Positions 38,451 through 50,440 of a stretch of 64,000 nucleotides of DNA are shown piece after piece; positions within the stretch are counted from its first letter, which is position 1; each line of letters starts with the position of its first letter. The notes beneath the pieces were generated by a model. It ran no database searches. It worked only from the letters and a program-made list of their open reading frames with translations, and had not been told where the DNA came from. This stretch comes from Utricularia gibba (lineage: Eukaryota > Streptophyta > Magnoliopsida > Lamiales > Lentibulariaceae), in assembly GCA_002189035.1 (NCBI GenBank), contig CM007989.1:868001-932000 (forward strand), given 5' to 3'. The position numbers and the translations under genes are program-made.

Positions 38451-40408
38451 CTCTGTGAAGTCAGGAAGTTTGCCTTGTAGCCGGAGATGCATACTTATCT
38501 TCTTATAGCACCACATACGCCTGCACTCTTTTATTATTACTTTGTTTCTTTTCTCTCTGTATCATAATGGGATCCATGAAAGGGACTGGAAGAGGAAATC
38601 AATACGTATCTGCAACAACCATTCGACATGAGCTGCCTGCTTGCTGCACATCAGGGCTTCTGAGCACCGGGGAACATTCTTTTCAAACCCCAAAACCGGG
38701 GAACATTCTTCGTTTTTCTGATCACTAATTCCACAGTGTCTTAACCCTTTGTTTTTTGTTACCAGAAGCCCTGATCTTCATAAACAGGATGGGGGAACTG
38801 GGGCATTGACTAGTCAAATTCTAGATCACAATAATTTAGAGCATTTCCACCGAAAAGGAGAAGTGGGGTAGGGAAGGGCTCACAGATGGTGGCATTTCTT
38901 CATCTCAGTCTTAAATATGTGACGCTGACAAGCCATCATATTAACTTATGTGTAAAGTGCTTTCAGCCACCACTCTCTTCCCGGTCCGGGCCGCCGTGGA
39001 TCCAGAATTGGTTCAAAATTGATTTTTCAGGATCCCGACAGACAACCACTGCAGCCACAAGATCTTCAATCCAGACATTTGTGACCATCAGCAGAGAGAC
39101 ATCCAGGTCTCCAGTCAGCAACAGAGAAAGAGCAGAGGTATCAGAAGGAATGCCGGTGGTTATGTTAGTGAAGAAGGGATAATTGTGCAAAGATTGTTTC
39201 AGTCAAACACCAACAAGTACGATGATTTTGTGCAAGAAATGGGGTGTGCTTGCACACAAAACAATCATGCGCGAGAAGAAAGAAGAAACTGTGCAACATA
39301 TAGAAAATAAGTTGTATGGGTAATTTTAAGGTTAATCATATGATCACCATTGTTGAAAACCAGATGTTAGTTCACAGAAATGCAATAAAAAGAACAAACA
39401 CAAAGACGTTTTAACTTGGTAAAACACAAATTGAGAAACATTCAGCATCTCAATTACCCTCGAGAATACATGAAAAATCCACTAGAATAATTCTTAATTA
39501 TACATACGGTGAAATCAAGTTATATATTGTAAGATATGAACAAATCAGACTTCACGTTTATTTCCACGTGATCTTACTATATGTTCATCTCAACTCCCGC
39601 AGCTTGATCATGCTCTACCCCAATCATCTATCAAGCATATGGAGATCAGCATGTTTGTAAGTAGTGGGTGAATCAGGTAATAAATAATTTTTTTAAACAA
39701 CATTGTCGACAAAACATACTCATGTTATTCAAATCACTCATTTTTGTGTTAATTAATCTTACTTATTTTTAATCTCAAACAAATTAAAACATTTCATTAA
39801 ATGAGCTCTAACTCGCTAATGATTCATTAAACAGAGAGGGACAGGAGAATAGGGATTTCAAATTCTGGCTCAATAATGGATCCTGTTGGTGCAGCGGCTC
39901 AAGGGTACAACAAAAAGGCTTACTCTGCTCAATTACTTCAGTTCGTGCTCGCGACATTTAAACTCCCAGTAAATAATTCCACAGTACTAAACTCAATTTC
40001 GCACGGAGAATATTACTACCTTCTTACAAAGCTGTGTGCCACGGACACAATAATTGTATTCATGGGACATGATTGTAACAACTGAGAATGTCTCCCATCG
40101 AACAAAACTGTTTTATTGGTGATCCATTTGAGCGGTAAGAGGGGCACTTGGATGAGTTTTTTCCATGGATTCGAGAATGGTAGGAATAGCATTATGGGTT
40201 GGGTGGATGGAGCATTGCCGGTTGCTAGAAATGGCACGACATGGGAGCTCTCGTTACGTAGCCGACACCAGCTCCATGCCGAATTCCTTTTAGCAACTTC
40301 AACAGTTTCATAAATGCGACTTTAAAACCCTCCCGTATGTGTAATAACGAAGCCCCGCCTTCATATACCATGCTTCCGGTTCGCAGTGGCCAACTCGCCA
40401 CCAGCTAC
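38451..40408. other. Intergenic region upstream of SHN/WIN1
   Basis: About 2 kb with no gene I can support. A GC-richer stretch at 38965-39180 has open frames on both strands but no recognisable domain. The segment 39350-39560 looks like a decayed repeat. Confidence 0.5.
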
Positions 40409-41034
40409 ATGGTTCCTCAGAGGCGAAAGTTCCGAGGGGTGAGGCAGCGCTACTGGGGCTCCTGGGTGTCTGAAATCCGCCACCCCTTGTTGTGAGTATC
40501 TCTAGTTTCGTGTGTTTGTGAGGAAACAGAGAACCAGGATGGGTGGATCATTTTGGGTGTTTTTGTTTGGATATCGTGAGCAGGAAGCGGAGGGTGTGGT
40601 TGGGGACGTTCGACACGGCGGAGAAGGCGGCGCGAGCTTACGACGAGGCGGCGGTGATCATGAGAGGGCGAAATGCGAAGACCAATTTCCCCATTCCGGC
40701 GGAGGTCTTTCCGTCTTCCGCTTACACGTCCCTGGCGGCCATCCTAAACGCGAAGCTTCAGAAATGCGGCAAGTCACCGCCCTCTCCTTCTCTGACGTGT
40801 CTGAGGCTGGACACGGAGAACTCCCACATCGGCGTTTGGCAGAAACGGGCCGGCCCAAGATCCGGGTCCAGGTGGGTTATGACCGTGGAGCTCGGAAACA
40901 AGGGCCGGATTGCCGCCGAGGCGGAGCTCCCGGCGGCGGAGGTAGAGGGTGAGGCTGCACACGTGGCAGGGGACGTTGCGAGCGACGAGGAGGAAAGGAT
41001 TGCGCTACAGATGATTGAGGAACTTTTGACTTGA
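40409..41034 (+). CDS. SHN1: SHINE/WIN1-type AP2/ERF transcription factor
   Basis: A nuclear activator of cuticular wax and cutin genes (SHN clade of ERF group V). Exons are 40409-40491 and 40584-41034, giving 177 aa. The single AP2 domain (residues ~7-63) reads [46 protein letters not shown], with the intron inside the domain where SHN genes have it. The SHN 'mm' and 'cm' motifs are present ([31 protein letters not shown]), as is the end [12 protein letters not shown]. An in-frame ATG at 40370 could add 13 residues, but WIN1 starts at MVxxxKFRGVRQ. Two of the three known SHN genes share this architecture; the exact orthologue is not settled. Confidence 0.92.
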
Positions 41035-41479
41035 GCTCAAATAACCATAAAAAAAACAAAAAAATTCAAATGCTTTCATTTTCGTGTGGCTCTTTACATT
41101 TTATTTTCCGTTTTTAAAAATAAAAATAGTTACTTAATGTTCCATCAGGTAGGCTACAAATATTCACAATGGGCATGATGGGGACACGAATATTTTTGGA
41201 CCATGTGTCGTGTAAGAACATACATGATACAAAAACGTTATGTCCATACCATATATACCATGACATCGCATTATAAACAGAAGTGCAATAACAAGGGAAG
41301 ATGAAGTTAACGCTACACTTCATTTATTCAAAAAAAAAAAAAAAACAGGACAAACTTCACACATGGTTAATTCCGATCATGCCCCGGTGTCACTTTTATC
41401 TTTTTCGAACTTTGAGATCTGTGTTCTATGCTTTTCGTGATGACCAAACCTAAACCTAATTAACAAATCGAAGCGGCGG
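41035..41479. other. Convergent 3' spacer
   Basis: 3' flanks, including an A17 run at 41329-41345. No gene. Confidence 0.5.
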
Positions 41480-41860
41480 TCACATCACGCGCTTACCGGA
41501 TTTCGGCGGCCGGCGGCCATCGCCTTTCCCGAACGCACTGCAGAATCCGCAAACGGATACCTTCGGCGACGGCGGTTCAATCGCTGCAGGGACAGCACCC
41601 GTCCGGAATCCCCTTCCTCCTCCGCCAGATCTGCTTCTTTTGATCTCGATTTGCAACCCTGGCGCCGCCGCGTTGGAAGAGCTCTTCTCCGCGACGGCAC
41701 AAGTTTTCTCCACTGCCGGAGTCTCTTCGCGTGAGGACGTGGCCGCTTTCTCCTCCTGTTGGCGATTTATCTCCGCAGCGAGGAACTTGTCGTCCCAAAC
41801 GAATCCCGAAGAGCCTTGTCTCCTGAAGGAAATCGACGATCTCTGTAGACCGGACGTCAT
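41480..41860 (-). CDS. MASS-like MAPK-substrate family protein
   Basis: Single exon, 126 aa. The start MTSGLQRSSISFRRQGSSGFVWDDKFL matches the conserved N-terminus of a small plant family described as MAPK substrates of the stomatal lineage (MASS) and annotated as 'MAPK kinase substrate'. The second conserved block, IEPPSPKVSVCGFCSAFGK, contains a Ser-Pro site. The middle is low-complexity and disordered. A longer open frame from 41945 overlaps on the same strand in another frame and has no family match. The gene is convergent with SHN/WIN1; the two families are also near neighbours in Arabidopsis, as far as I recall. Confidence 0.8.
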   Translation of the reverse strand: MTSGLQRSSISFRRQGSSGFVWDDKFLAAEINRQQEEKAATSSREETPAVEKTCAVAEKSSSNAAAPGLQIEIKRSRSGGGGRGFRTGAVPAAIEPPSPKVSVCGFCSAFGKGDGRRPPKSGKRVM

Positions 41861-42730
41861 CGGACCTCGATGCGATTACGCTGCGGCGGCGATCGGATTT
41901 GGTACAAGGCTGTTTTTGATCGGGAATTGACTCCGAGGAGTTCAAACGTGGAAGGTGGAACTAGTCATCTCCACCAATAGATCACTCCCTAAGGTTCGAT
42001 TTCACAAATGTCGAAAATTTTATCTCTAACCCCCCACAATTTATATCCCTCTAGGCGCTAAATTATTATCTATTTATAAATTAGCCCCACATCTCCTTAA
42101 TATTATATCTAAGAAGCAAATATTAAATTATTTGATGCAATTGGCATCCCAGCCCTTAATTTGATTGGTGTATAAGCAAAAAACAATTATTTTAATATTC
42201 TTAATTGGCAAGTTGGTAAATGTAATTTACAAGTTTACCTTTTCGGGGGTTCGGAACCTTTTGTTTTTTTCAATTAGGACAAAACGACCAGCCAATTGCA
42301 TTGTTTTGACTTGTTACAATAATTAGTTATCATTACAATTTATTATATTCTTGAAATTACTTTATGGTCACTTGCTATGCAGCTACATCAAGTATTAAAG
42401 TTGTTTGGAGATACGATCAGGCACATTGATTTTCAGGGAACGTCGAATCCCCCCACAGTATTTGCAACCAGGCCTATTCAATTAAGCAATATTTTTATTA
42501 TTAGAAAAACATATTAACGGGAAAATTATCGGTTTGCTAGGTGGCGGTTTCCGCGGGATGTGGTCCCCCCGATCTGTCTCGGCGGCGACATTGGAAACGA
42601 CGCTGTGATCGTGCCATCATACCGAATGCGACATTCGATTCGCGTGACACGCCATGGAAGAGAGCAATGAAGATGAAAACTATCGGCGTTTAAATGACGG
42701 CCTTGAACCGTACTCATTCACCGATCGCGG
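41861..42730. other. AT-rich spacer
   Basis: Promoter of the MASS-like gene and 3' flank of the next; no gene recognised. Confidence 0.55.
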
Positions 42731-43078
42731 CTAGGCGGACACGTCCGACGCCAGCCTCGCGGCGATCGCTGAGTGATTCCACCTGTCGTGAAAATTCGAG
42801 GTCTCAATCGTCTTCTTACGCAGCGCCTTGGCCTTCTCCTGCGTGAAGCATCCCATGAATAATTTCTTCTCTGGCCGGACGACGTTTGAAGCCGGATCCG
42901 ATTCCTCAACCGCCGAATCGTGCTTAGATCCTCCGCCGATTAGGTAATCCGGCTTCGAGCCCCATCCGACGATCGGAGTCCACCAATTGCTGTTTCTAAG
43001 GCCGGATTCCGAAGATGCGGTGGAGGAAGCAACTGGGACCCGAGATGCGGAGAAGAAGAGAGTTGCCGATGACACCAT
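42731..43078 (-). CDS. Small plant-specific protein, function unknown
   Basis: Single exon, 115 aa from MVSSATLFFSA; the frame is open further upstream to 43261, but that part looks like leader. The conserved-looking C-terminal half reads FMGCFTQEKAKALRKKTIETSNFHDRWNHSAIAARLAS. The central part has SGLRNSNWWTPIVGWGSKPDYL. I recall similar uncharacterised proteins in other angiosperms but no function. The N-terminus is Ser/Ala-rich and may be an organelle-targeting sequence (inference). Confidence 0.6.
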   Translation of the reverse strand: MVSSATLFFSASRVPVASSTASSESGLRNSNWWTPIVGWGSKPDYLIGGGSKHDSAVEESDPASNVVRPEKKLFMGCFTQEKAKALRKKTIETSNFHDRWNHSAIAARLASDVSA

Positions 43079-44292
43079 AGAAGCCCTTTCTTTTTGCAGT
43101 ATGGGGAGAGATGGAAGATGGAGAAGATACTTGTGCACTTTTGCGTTTATGCGGGAGGAAAAGAATTTCAATTTAACGGAAAAACGGAGGTGAAATGGAT
43201 AAGATTTGTTTGTACTTGTGGAGACACGCAGGCAAAACAACGGACACGCGCGTCCTCCCAATCCATTTAATTAAATTGGATAAGAATGGGAAATGAAATC
43301 TTGATTTTTAAAATATAATTGTTAAATAGATTCTTCATAAAACAATAAATAGAAATTTGTTTTTTCCTTGCGCAAATGAAGTACTATAAAATGTTACAAT
43401 CATCCATTGGGCCCGTGCTAGATATTAAAGGAAAGAAAATAGGGTGTGATTAGGCCCAATACAAGGCCCAATATTGAAAGATAAAATGGCGTGATGACCG
43501 CCTCACCGGTCCCATACTCTGTGACTGCGCATTCAACCCTACCCTTCGAGTCCGCGGAGTCCTTTCGTGTTTGAATTTGAAGGTAAATCTCTAGTTTCCA
43601 TGACGTCGATATTTTTGAAATCTGCGCATTTTGTGTTTCGATCTCTGTTCGGCTTTCTAGATTTTAAGTTTCTGTGTGGGTAATTTTTCAGATCTGTTGC
43701 AGTTGGTTCGAGTTATAGTGCTTGTTGTTAAAATTCAATTCAGTGTTGAGACCTTGTTCTTGATAAGGAGTTTTTCACCTTTATGGGTTTTCGGTGTCGC
43801 TTCTCTAACGGAGAATTGTCGTGTTTTGTAGTCGATAAAAAAGCACTGACCTTTAGTGTTCAATAACGCATTCTATTCATGTTGCGCTGTTGTCAAGTCT
43901 AACCCGGAGTTTCCTGTTGCCTTTTTCTTCCGTTTTTCTTGTGTGCGTAGCCGAATCGCACGTCAATTCAAAAGAATTTCCGTGTTAAAGATTTGCCTCA
44001 AAAACTTTTATATATGGTTTTCTATGAAGCTCTAGTTTAGGTTAGCTTTGGGTTGATGCAATTTTTTGAACAAAGTAATGTAGTTAATGCCAAAAAGGAG
44101 ATTTGTTAACGAGTTTGAAAATGGTTTTTATTCCAGTTCTGAATTTTGTAAATGCCACTGTTTTTAATAAGCCTTGGGAAGTGTTTGTTTTGTCTCGTTG
44201 CGTTGTCTTTGCATTGTACTTCTTGTTTTGATTGATGCAAGCTGTCCTTTGTCTCAGGTCATTGCATTATTAGGTGATACTTGTCTGCCAAA
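43079..44292 (+). other. SCL33-like promoter, 5' UTR and leader intron
   Basis: A probable 5' UTR intron runs from 43583 (AAG|GTAAAT) to 44258 (CTCAG). The leader exons flank it, and no other gene is seen. Confidence 0.5.
43453..43472. promoter_or_regulatory. Paired GGCCCAAT (site II-like) elements
   Basis: Two GGCCCAAT boxes 12 bp apart lie ~100 bp before the presumed SCL leader. Such site II elements are typical TCP-bound promoters of growth and ribosome/splicing genes. Confidence 0.45.
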
Positions 44293-46117
44293 ATGCGAGG
44301 AAGGAGCTACACCCCCTCACCTCCAAGAGGTTATGGTAGAAGAGGTAGGAGCCCTGAGCCAAGGGGAAGATACGGTAGAGGTGATGCCCCAACCAGCCTT
44401 TTAGTTCGCAATCTCCGACGTGACTGCAGGTAAATCTTTATAAAGTTTTGCACTTTTTATTACTGACGCACGACGGCTAATAAAATTTTGTAATGAGAAA
44501 TACAATAATGTTTTTTGTGTGTAGGCCTGAAGACTTGAGGAGGCCCTTTGGGCAATTTGGCCCTCTGAAGGACATCTATCTCCCACGGGATTACTACACT
44601 GGGTGAGTACGTCAGTTGCAGTGTTGTTGGTATTTCTGGTTTTTTTTGTGCAGTATATCCATGCTCTCTCCAAGTGTGTGGTTTACCCGTAACAGTTGCT
44701 GCCAGCATTCACAAATCATTTACGCTTGATACTTGATTGGTGACTATGTGTCTTTTAGATTTAGCAGTGAAGTAAGAGTTTTCAAGGCTTCAATGAAGTA
44801 GTAAAGGTTCAGTTGACACATATTAGTTGTAAAGAGGTCGCTTGTCGACAAGTAGTAAAGAATTGAAGATGGTTTAAATCGTAATGAAGATTTCAAGGGA
44901 GTCTATTTTGACTACTAGTGAAGATTTCAAGATGTCAAGTTTTCAAGAATATGATGTCACTTTAATACAATATGAAGATTCCAAGTCATGAAGAATATTG
45001 TTAAATTCTCGAGAAGGTCAGCTACAAAATGCCTTGGCATGTATTTATTCACCCGTGTGTTATGTGAAATCTTGGTGGAATTAAATGCTGCCTTGCACTA
45101 GTTTAATCGTGTTTCTTAGCTTTTGTTATTTTGGGGAGATGGGTCAGGTGGTTGGGTACTGAGTACTCTGTTTTTGATGGTTGATGAATTTCAGAAGCAA
45201 TAGCAGTCAATCGTGGACACATCTGGAAATGAAGTGACATTCAGGACAATTCTCAATGCTTTTTTTCAGTGATTCTTAACCTTTTTTTTTCATTCTCAGC
45301 GAGCCTAGAGGGTTTGGTTTTGTCCAGTATGTGGACCCGGCCGATGCTGCTGAAGCGAAATATCAAATGGATGGACAGATTCTTCAGGGTCGGGAGGTCA
45401 CTGTTGTTTTTGCTGAGGAAAACAGGAAGAAACCATCGGAGATGAGACAACGAGAGCGTGGTGGTGGTGGTGGTGGAAGGTAAGCCAGCTTTCATCTTCC
45501 TTTGGAACGCGTTAATAACAGATTTGGCAAGCCATATACACTCGTGTTATTCATATACATTTTCTTTGTTTCTTGGTTTGTTCAGGAGCCGCGGTTATGA
45601 ACCAAGACGCTCTCCTCCGCGTTATTCTCGCTCCCCGAATTATTCCCGCTCCCCTCCACCCCGTGGCAGGTCTCATAGTCGTGAATACTATTCTCGTAAG
45701 AGAAGATACTCAAGGTGCCATCTTTACTCTCCGTTTATTCTGATAATTTTTTTTTAAAGTTTGCCTATTTTGTTCACGGATTTAGAAGCATATCCCCAAA
45801 AGAAAGAATGGGATCTTTCAGCCCTATGTAGGTGATTGAGAACTCTAGTAGCAATGCAACCTCGTCACTGAAAAACTTTACCCATTTGCAGGTCTGTTTC
45901 TCCACATGAGAGAAGGTACAGCAGAGAAAGGTCATTCACACCGCCGCCTCATCCCAAAGAGCAGTCCCCAGCATACAATGGCCAAAGGCACCGCAGCCCC
46001 AACGGCCCAAGAGAACGCTCTCCTTACGGCTCCAGAAGCCGTAGCCAGAGTCCCGGTGGTGCCCTGCAGCGCTCCCCTGCCGGAGCTCGCAGCAGCCGCA
46101 GCCCTTATCCACCCTAA
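44293..46117 (+). CDS. SCL33: SR splicing factor, SCL30A/SCL33 type
   Basis: A nuclear SC35-like pre-mRNA splicing factor. Coding exons are 44293-44429, 44525-44602, 45300-45479, 45586-45714, 45786-45827 and 45892-46117, giving 263 aa. The N-terminal charged extension (MRGRSYTPSPPRGYGRRGRSPEPR) marks the plant SCL subfamily. An RRM follows at about residues 33-112 (SLLVRNLRRDC; RNP1 RGFGFVQYV; REVTVVFAEENRKKP). An RS region follows with many RS/SP dipeptides (RRSPPRYSRSPNYSRSPPPRG, SRSRSQSPGG). The intron 44603-45299 is long and rich in GAAG motifs, a setting linked to autoregulated alternative splicing in SCL33. SCL30A versus SCL33 is not resolved. Confidence 0.93.
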
Positions 46118-46588
46118 TTCTGATTCGAATCCGCCTCTCGGCATTCTCATTCAGACCTGTTGAAGTTTGTGTTTCACCTTGGCTTGAAGAGTTGGGAACT
46201 CCCTTTAGTTGTCCTGTTGTGTTTTTAGTAACTCCTACTGTCTTGGTTAGTTCGAGGCCATGGGCCCGTCGCACTACTGTGTCTAGGAAGCGCACTGTGT
46301 ATCGAACGCGTTAAATTGTTTTGTGCCAAGGCTCTGTTTTCCCAATTTTTTATTCATGAAATGAGAGAGGATGGGGTACGGGTTAACAGACATGAGGTAA
46401 ATCGACGAATGGCTGGATTTCCCTGCTCCTTCGAGCTTCAAGCTACAGCAGCCATGGCTACCGACGCAAGCACCCCCAACCAGAAAGCTCTCTTCTTTTC
46501 TCCTCCATCGTTCGTGGGATGGGTTTCGATGACTGGTTTTGGGACGGGCACCGGTCCCCCTGCAGGAGCTGGAAGAAAAATGAGGGTG
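46118..46588. other. Convergent 3' spacer SCL33-like / LTP
   Basis: 3' flanks. Open frames here have no recognisable protein. Confidence 0.5.
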
Positions 46589-47144
46589 TCATTTGAATGA
46601 ATTCAAGTAAGACTTGGTTCGGGTTTCTTCATTTGTTTTCTCACCGCTGGGCGATGGAGAAGCCGCCGTGAATTGGTTCGATTTACCCCCCAACTGCTCA
46701 AACATCTGCGCTTCTGGCGAACCCGGAGCTAGGTGGAGGAGATCTACGGAACCCAATGTAAGTGATTACAAACTGTTCGATGAATTGCGTCTTAGAAGGT
46801 AAGCAGAACTTACGTATGCAATCGTATGCCGTTATTGCTGTGGTGGACTTGCAGCGTTGGGGGAGCGACAAAGCAAGTGTGACGTTGATATGCAGATCGA
46901 GGCTGGGGTCATCCCTGTCCTTGATGAGTATACAGACGCAGTCAGGGCTCTCCTGCGCCGCCTTGTTGAACCCTGTGCAGCAGTCCATTGTTGGAGTCTT
47001 AGATCCACCGCTGACGAACGGCAGACAAGTAGCAACGGCCAGAAGCGGAGTAGTGCACTTGGCCTTGTCTGCCTCAATATCACACCTACCCAAATCACCC
47101 AACAGCAAGAAACAGAGAGCAGGGAGCATGAAAGTGATCTTCAT
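46589..47144 (-). CDS. Non-specific lipid-transfer protein, YLS3/LTPG-like
   Basis: A secreted small lipid-binding protein of the eight-cysteine (AAI/LTSS) fold. Exons are 46814-47144 and 46589-46743, in phase, giving 161 aa. The signal peptide covers about residues 1-21 (MKITFMLPALCFLLLGDLGRC). The cysteine pattern is AKCTTPLLAVATCLPFV, MDCCTGF, DCVCILI, QRCKST and DC. After the intron come LLHLAPGSPEAQMFEQLGG and a Ser/Pro-rich tail ending TKSYLNSFK. YLS3-type relatives usually end in a hydrophobic GPI signal; none is seen here, so it may be soluble. Wax or cutin monomer export is a family possibility, not shown. Confidence 0.85.
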
Positions 47145-49935
47145 GATGCTGCGCTAAAATGGGCGACTCTCAGCTTATCTCCTACACTATGATGATTGGT
47201 ATTGATTGCCCTTTGAGTATTTTATGATAAAGGGTGAGCTGTGGCTTGGCTGCTGATGAGCAGGCACGTTGTAGACAATGACCTTGTATGCTCTACAACT
47301 ACCCCAGGGGAACCATCCCTTACAGAAACTTGGCAAGCTGCTTATTTGCTTTGAACACCCAATGATTGGATTCCGGGGGGATGAAGTTAGTCTGAATGAT
47401 TTATGGTTTGGCTTTAAGAATGTAATGTACGTGAGGTCGAGACGATGATCTGGAGCTGGATAATGAAAGGCGGTTAGCCCTTCTTTTTCAGTAGGTGGCG
47501 AGCAGGGTGATGTGGTCTGTACGGTGACCACATAGCATCAGATCTATAGATAGGGACCGGAAAACCAACCGGTTTAAGGGAAACCGGACTAAACCGGTGG
47601 ATAATGTAATTTTATTTAAGAATTTTATATAATATCACTTACCTTTGGGCCCCATGTGGTGGAGAGTTTGGTGATATAAATTATTTAGGTATATTTAAAC
47701 CCATATTCATGGATTTTATGTAGAAACTTATTTAGTTAGTGTGTTAAAATTATTTGAATTTATCATTACATGCGTTTGGTATATTAGTTTAGAAAAAGGT
47801 ATTGTATAATTAACATAGATATACTTAATCCACCCCCTATGTGGGTTTATATAAATCCATATCTATAGGTTATTGACAGATTTATTTAAATCTGTGAGGT
47901 AAATTTAAATCCAACAATAAACTATATACCAAATATTATAAAATATTAAATCTATGTATAAATCTAGTTAAATCCACAAACCAAACGAGGTCTTAATGTT
48001 TTATAAAATCATTTAATTATAAAAAATTTTGAAAGAATTGATAACTAATTTTTTGGATAAATTAAAATACCTTTTCGTGATGTGTCAGATGAATATAATT
48101 ATTTATAATTTTTCAAAATTGCCTGGGAAAATGCATTTATTCAGATATTAAAAGCCTTATCGTTTTGGGTTGCTGTCTCAGATTTCTGAGACATTAAGAA
48201 GAGTGGCAACTTTTCTAAATCACCCCTACTTTTCGTGGGGTACAATAGACGCCCGCGCAGAATCCTATGGTCATAAATAGACATTATTCCCCAATTTAAT
48301 GAACCTTCAATTATATATTTTTATTGAAAACATTATTATAAAACCCTTCCGCTTTATTAAATATTATTGACTAATTATATTCGGTGTTCAAAAAATAAGT
48401 TTAAAATTATGATCCACAAATATGGGTTCATGGTTTTGGGGATATGCGTACCTTGAGTATGGGGTTTATGAAACTTAGAAATATCTATATTCAAAATAAC
48501 AAACTATTTAGTAAAAACTAATTTTTTTAAAAAAATTAAATTACATAATAAAAATTAATGAATGTAATATAAAATTTAATGATCAATAATAAAATGAATA
48601 ATAAATATTAAATATTTAAACATAAAATAAAAAATGAATAATAAATATCTTTTGCTTATTGACATTAGCAAAAGAGAAAATTGCATGAATAATAAGTTTT
48701 GGATATTATAAATAATTTGATTATCAAGTTTTAAAATTAAAAAAAAAAACCTAAGATTGTCAAAATAGTGTAACGAAAATTTAAAAATGATTCACATTTA
48801 TTAGTTTCAAAACTAACAAAATTTCATTTTCATCTGAATTTTGGATGAACCGTTGATATCCCTGGTTTGTTTGTTATAACCTAGGTGGGAGTTATGGCAA
48901 ATATGGATGGTGCATCAGCATGTAAAGAGGCAACAAAAAAGAATGTAGAGAGCCTATGGGTAATCCCTTCATCCATCCAATTGTTGGCACACAAGGGATC
49001 GATCGAAACCGAACATGACATGTAACTCTTGGTGGAGATGTCTCAAGCTCTTGAGGGAATCTTGGGAGTGATTGCAGGAGAGACCTACTTGAGTGGATGG
49101 GAGTTGGATGCGATTGAGCAAGCATGCGCGTACAAAGCGACGGTGAGCGATGTGCTAGATGTTGGGTGAAGTGTGGTCACAGGCCCAATGATGTTGGGTC
49201 CAGTGTGTCAATGGAGAAGGATCGAGGCACCGAGAAGCGCAGGAAGAAGGATCTCTCATGTGTTAGCCCCATCAGACATGGGCCCAAAAAGAAGAAATGG
49301 GCTTAGAAGCCCAGAAGTCATAGAAAGTATATAGAAGTAAGGTATGGTGGCTGTGGCAGGTTGAGAGTTGGCAAATCACAAAAGTAGTGCCACCATGCCA
49401 AGATATAAAAGTCATATATCATGGTTTGGGTGAAGTACAAGAAGTCAAATGAAGGTGAGGAGAAATGTAGGAGAAACTTGTGAGAGGAAATGTGAAAGGG
49501 TTGAAGTAGTCCCAAAGTACGACATCTCCTATGACAATTCAATATGAGTTTGAGATGAGATCTCGCCAGTGGGAAGTATGCTCAAATGATCAATGTATCA
49601 ATACGATGCACAAATTTACATTTTTATGATGTTATATTATAATATTATATTTATGATTGATAGTGTATTTTTATCGAATAATTAAAATTGTATAAAATAA
49701 AAATATATGTTCATTATATTAAATTAAAATATAAAATTTTAAAATTAACTATTTAATATGTAATTAAATAAATAATTATTTAATTAATTTGGACTCTCAA
49801 CTCAATGAACCCTAAAAGCTTCAAAAAGACCGATAAAATTTGGAGCAATGTATCTACAAGTCCAAGACCTATATTTTTAGGGCGGGGGTGGGGTCGGGAT
49901 TGGGCTTAGATTTTCATGCGTTACTGAATGGGGAG
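47145..49935. other. AT-rich intergenic region with repeat relics
   Basis: No gene. It includes a segment (47380-47535) related to another at 50757-50930, a MITE-like stretch (47772-47990) and a GC-richer non-coding patch (48890-49560). Confidence 0.5.
47772..47990. mobile_element. Possible short MITE
   Basis: It starts GCGTTTGGT and ends ACCAAACGAGG, an imperfect ~9-bp terminal inverted repeat. The ~220-bp interior is AT-rich with repeated AAATCC/GGATTT motifs. No clear target duplication. Confidence 0.35.
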
Positions 49936-50440
49936 GAAGATCTCCCCATTAGCCGTGAAAGTCATAAAGGCAACCGGCGTGGTGAGTTTTTACAACCGGA
50001 AATAATGGATTTTGAATAGATGAGACCGTGTGTGTTGTTTTGTGGCAGAATGTGGTCTTGGGAGGATTCGACACGACATCGGTGTTCATCGTGTGGATGC
50101 TGACTCTTCCGGCGAGAAACAGACAGGTTCTACGGAAGGCACGAGAAGAGATCGACGGGGCGATCGGGAATCAGACGGTCAACGACGGGAAGTTGCCGTA
50201 TCTTCAGGCCATCCTTAAAGAAGTCCGTCGCTATCCGCCGCTGCCGTTGGAGTGGCGGGAATCACCATGCCCAGGGCGAATCCTTGGGGATGGAGCTCCC
50301 GAACTGTACGCCTAGCTTGGGACCAGATGCGTCGGAACTTTCGATGTTGGCAATCGCCTTCAAGTACCATACCATACTTACTTTGACTGTGCCCATCAAT
50401 AAATGCATAGCCAAGTTGCTGCAGATTTGATAGAAGCATT
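49936..50440 (+). pseudogene. Truncated CYP82-like P450 copy
   Basis: A tandem partial copy of the P450 at 51549-53285. It begins in the exon before the second intron (ISPLAVKVIKATGV|GTGAGT at ~49981) and resumes at 50049 with NVVLGGFDTTSVFIVWML, continuing to GKLPYLQAILKEV and RYPPLPL. It then jumps to ITMPRANPL near the C-terminus. Roughly 330 nt, including the heme-binding loop, are missing. The 3' UTR (to ~50440) is still alignable with that of the full copy. It lacks the first ~300 codons and the heme cysteine, so it cannot be an active enzyme. Confidence 0.85.

Noticed and set aside
38886-39190. Overlapping open frames on both strands before SHN/WIN1
   Set aside because: The GC-richer stretch keeps frames open by chance; neither product resembles a known domain.
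39350-39560. Possible copia-type LTR fragment
   Set aside because: It is only loosely reminiscent of LTR sequence; no TG...CA ends, primer-binding site or coding remnant was visible.
39876-40313. Short plus-strand frames upstream of SHN/WIN1
   Set aside because: They are AT-rich, unlinked by splice sites and match no protein I know.
41577-41945. 122-codon frame overlapping the MASS-like gene
   Set aside because: The MASS conserved blocks are in the other frame; this one is a GC-rich shadow.
50030-50315. Small intact P450-like protein
   Set aside because: The frame is open but encodes only the I-helix region fused out of frame to a C-terminal remnant, without the heme-binding Cys.
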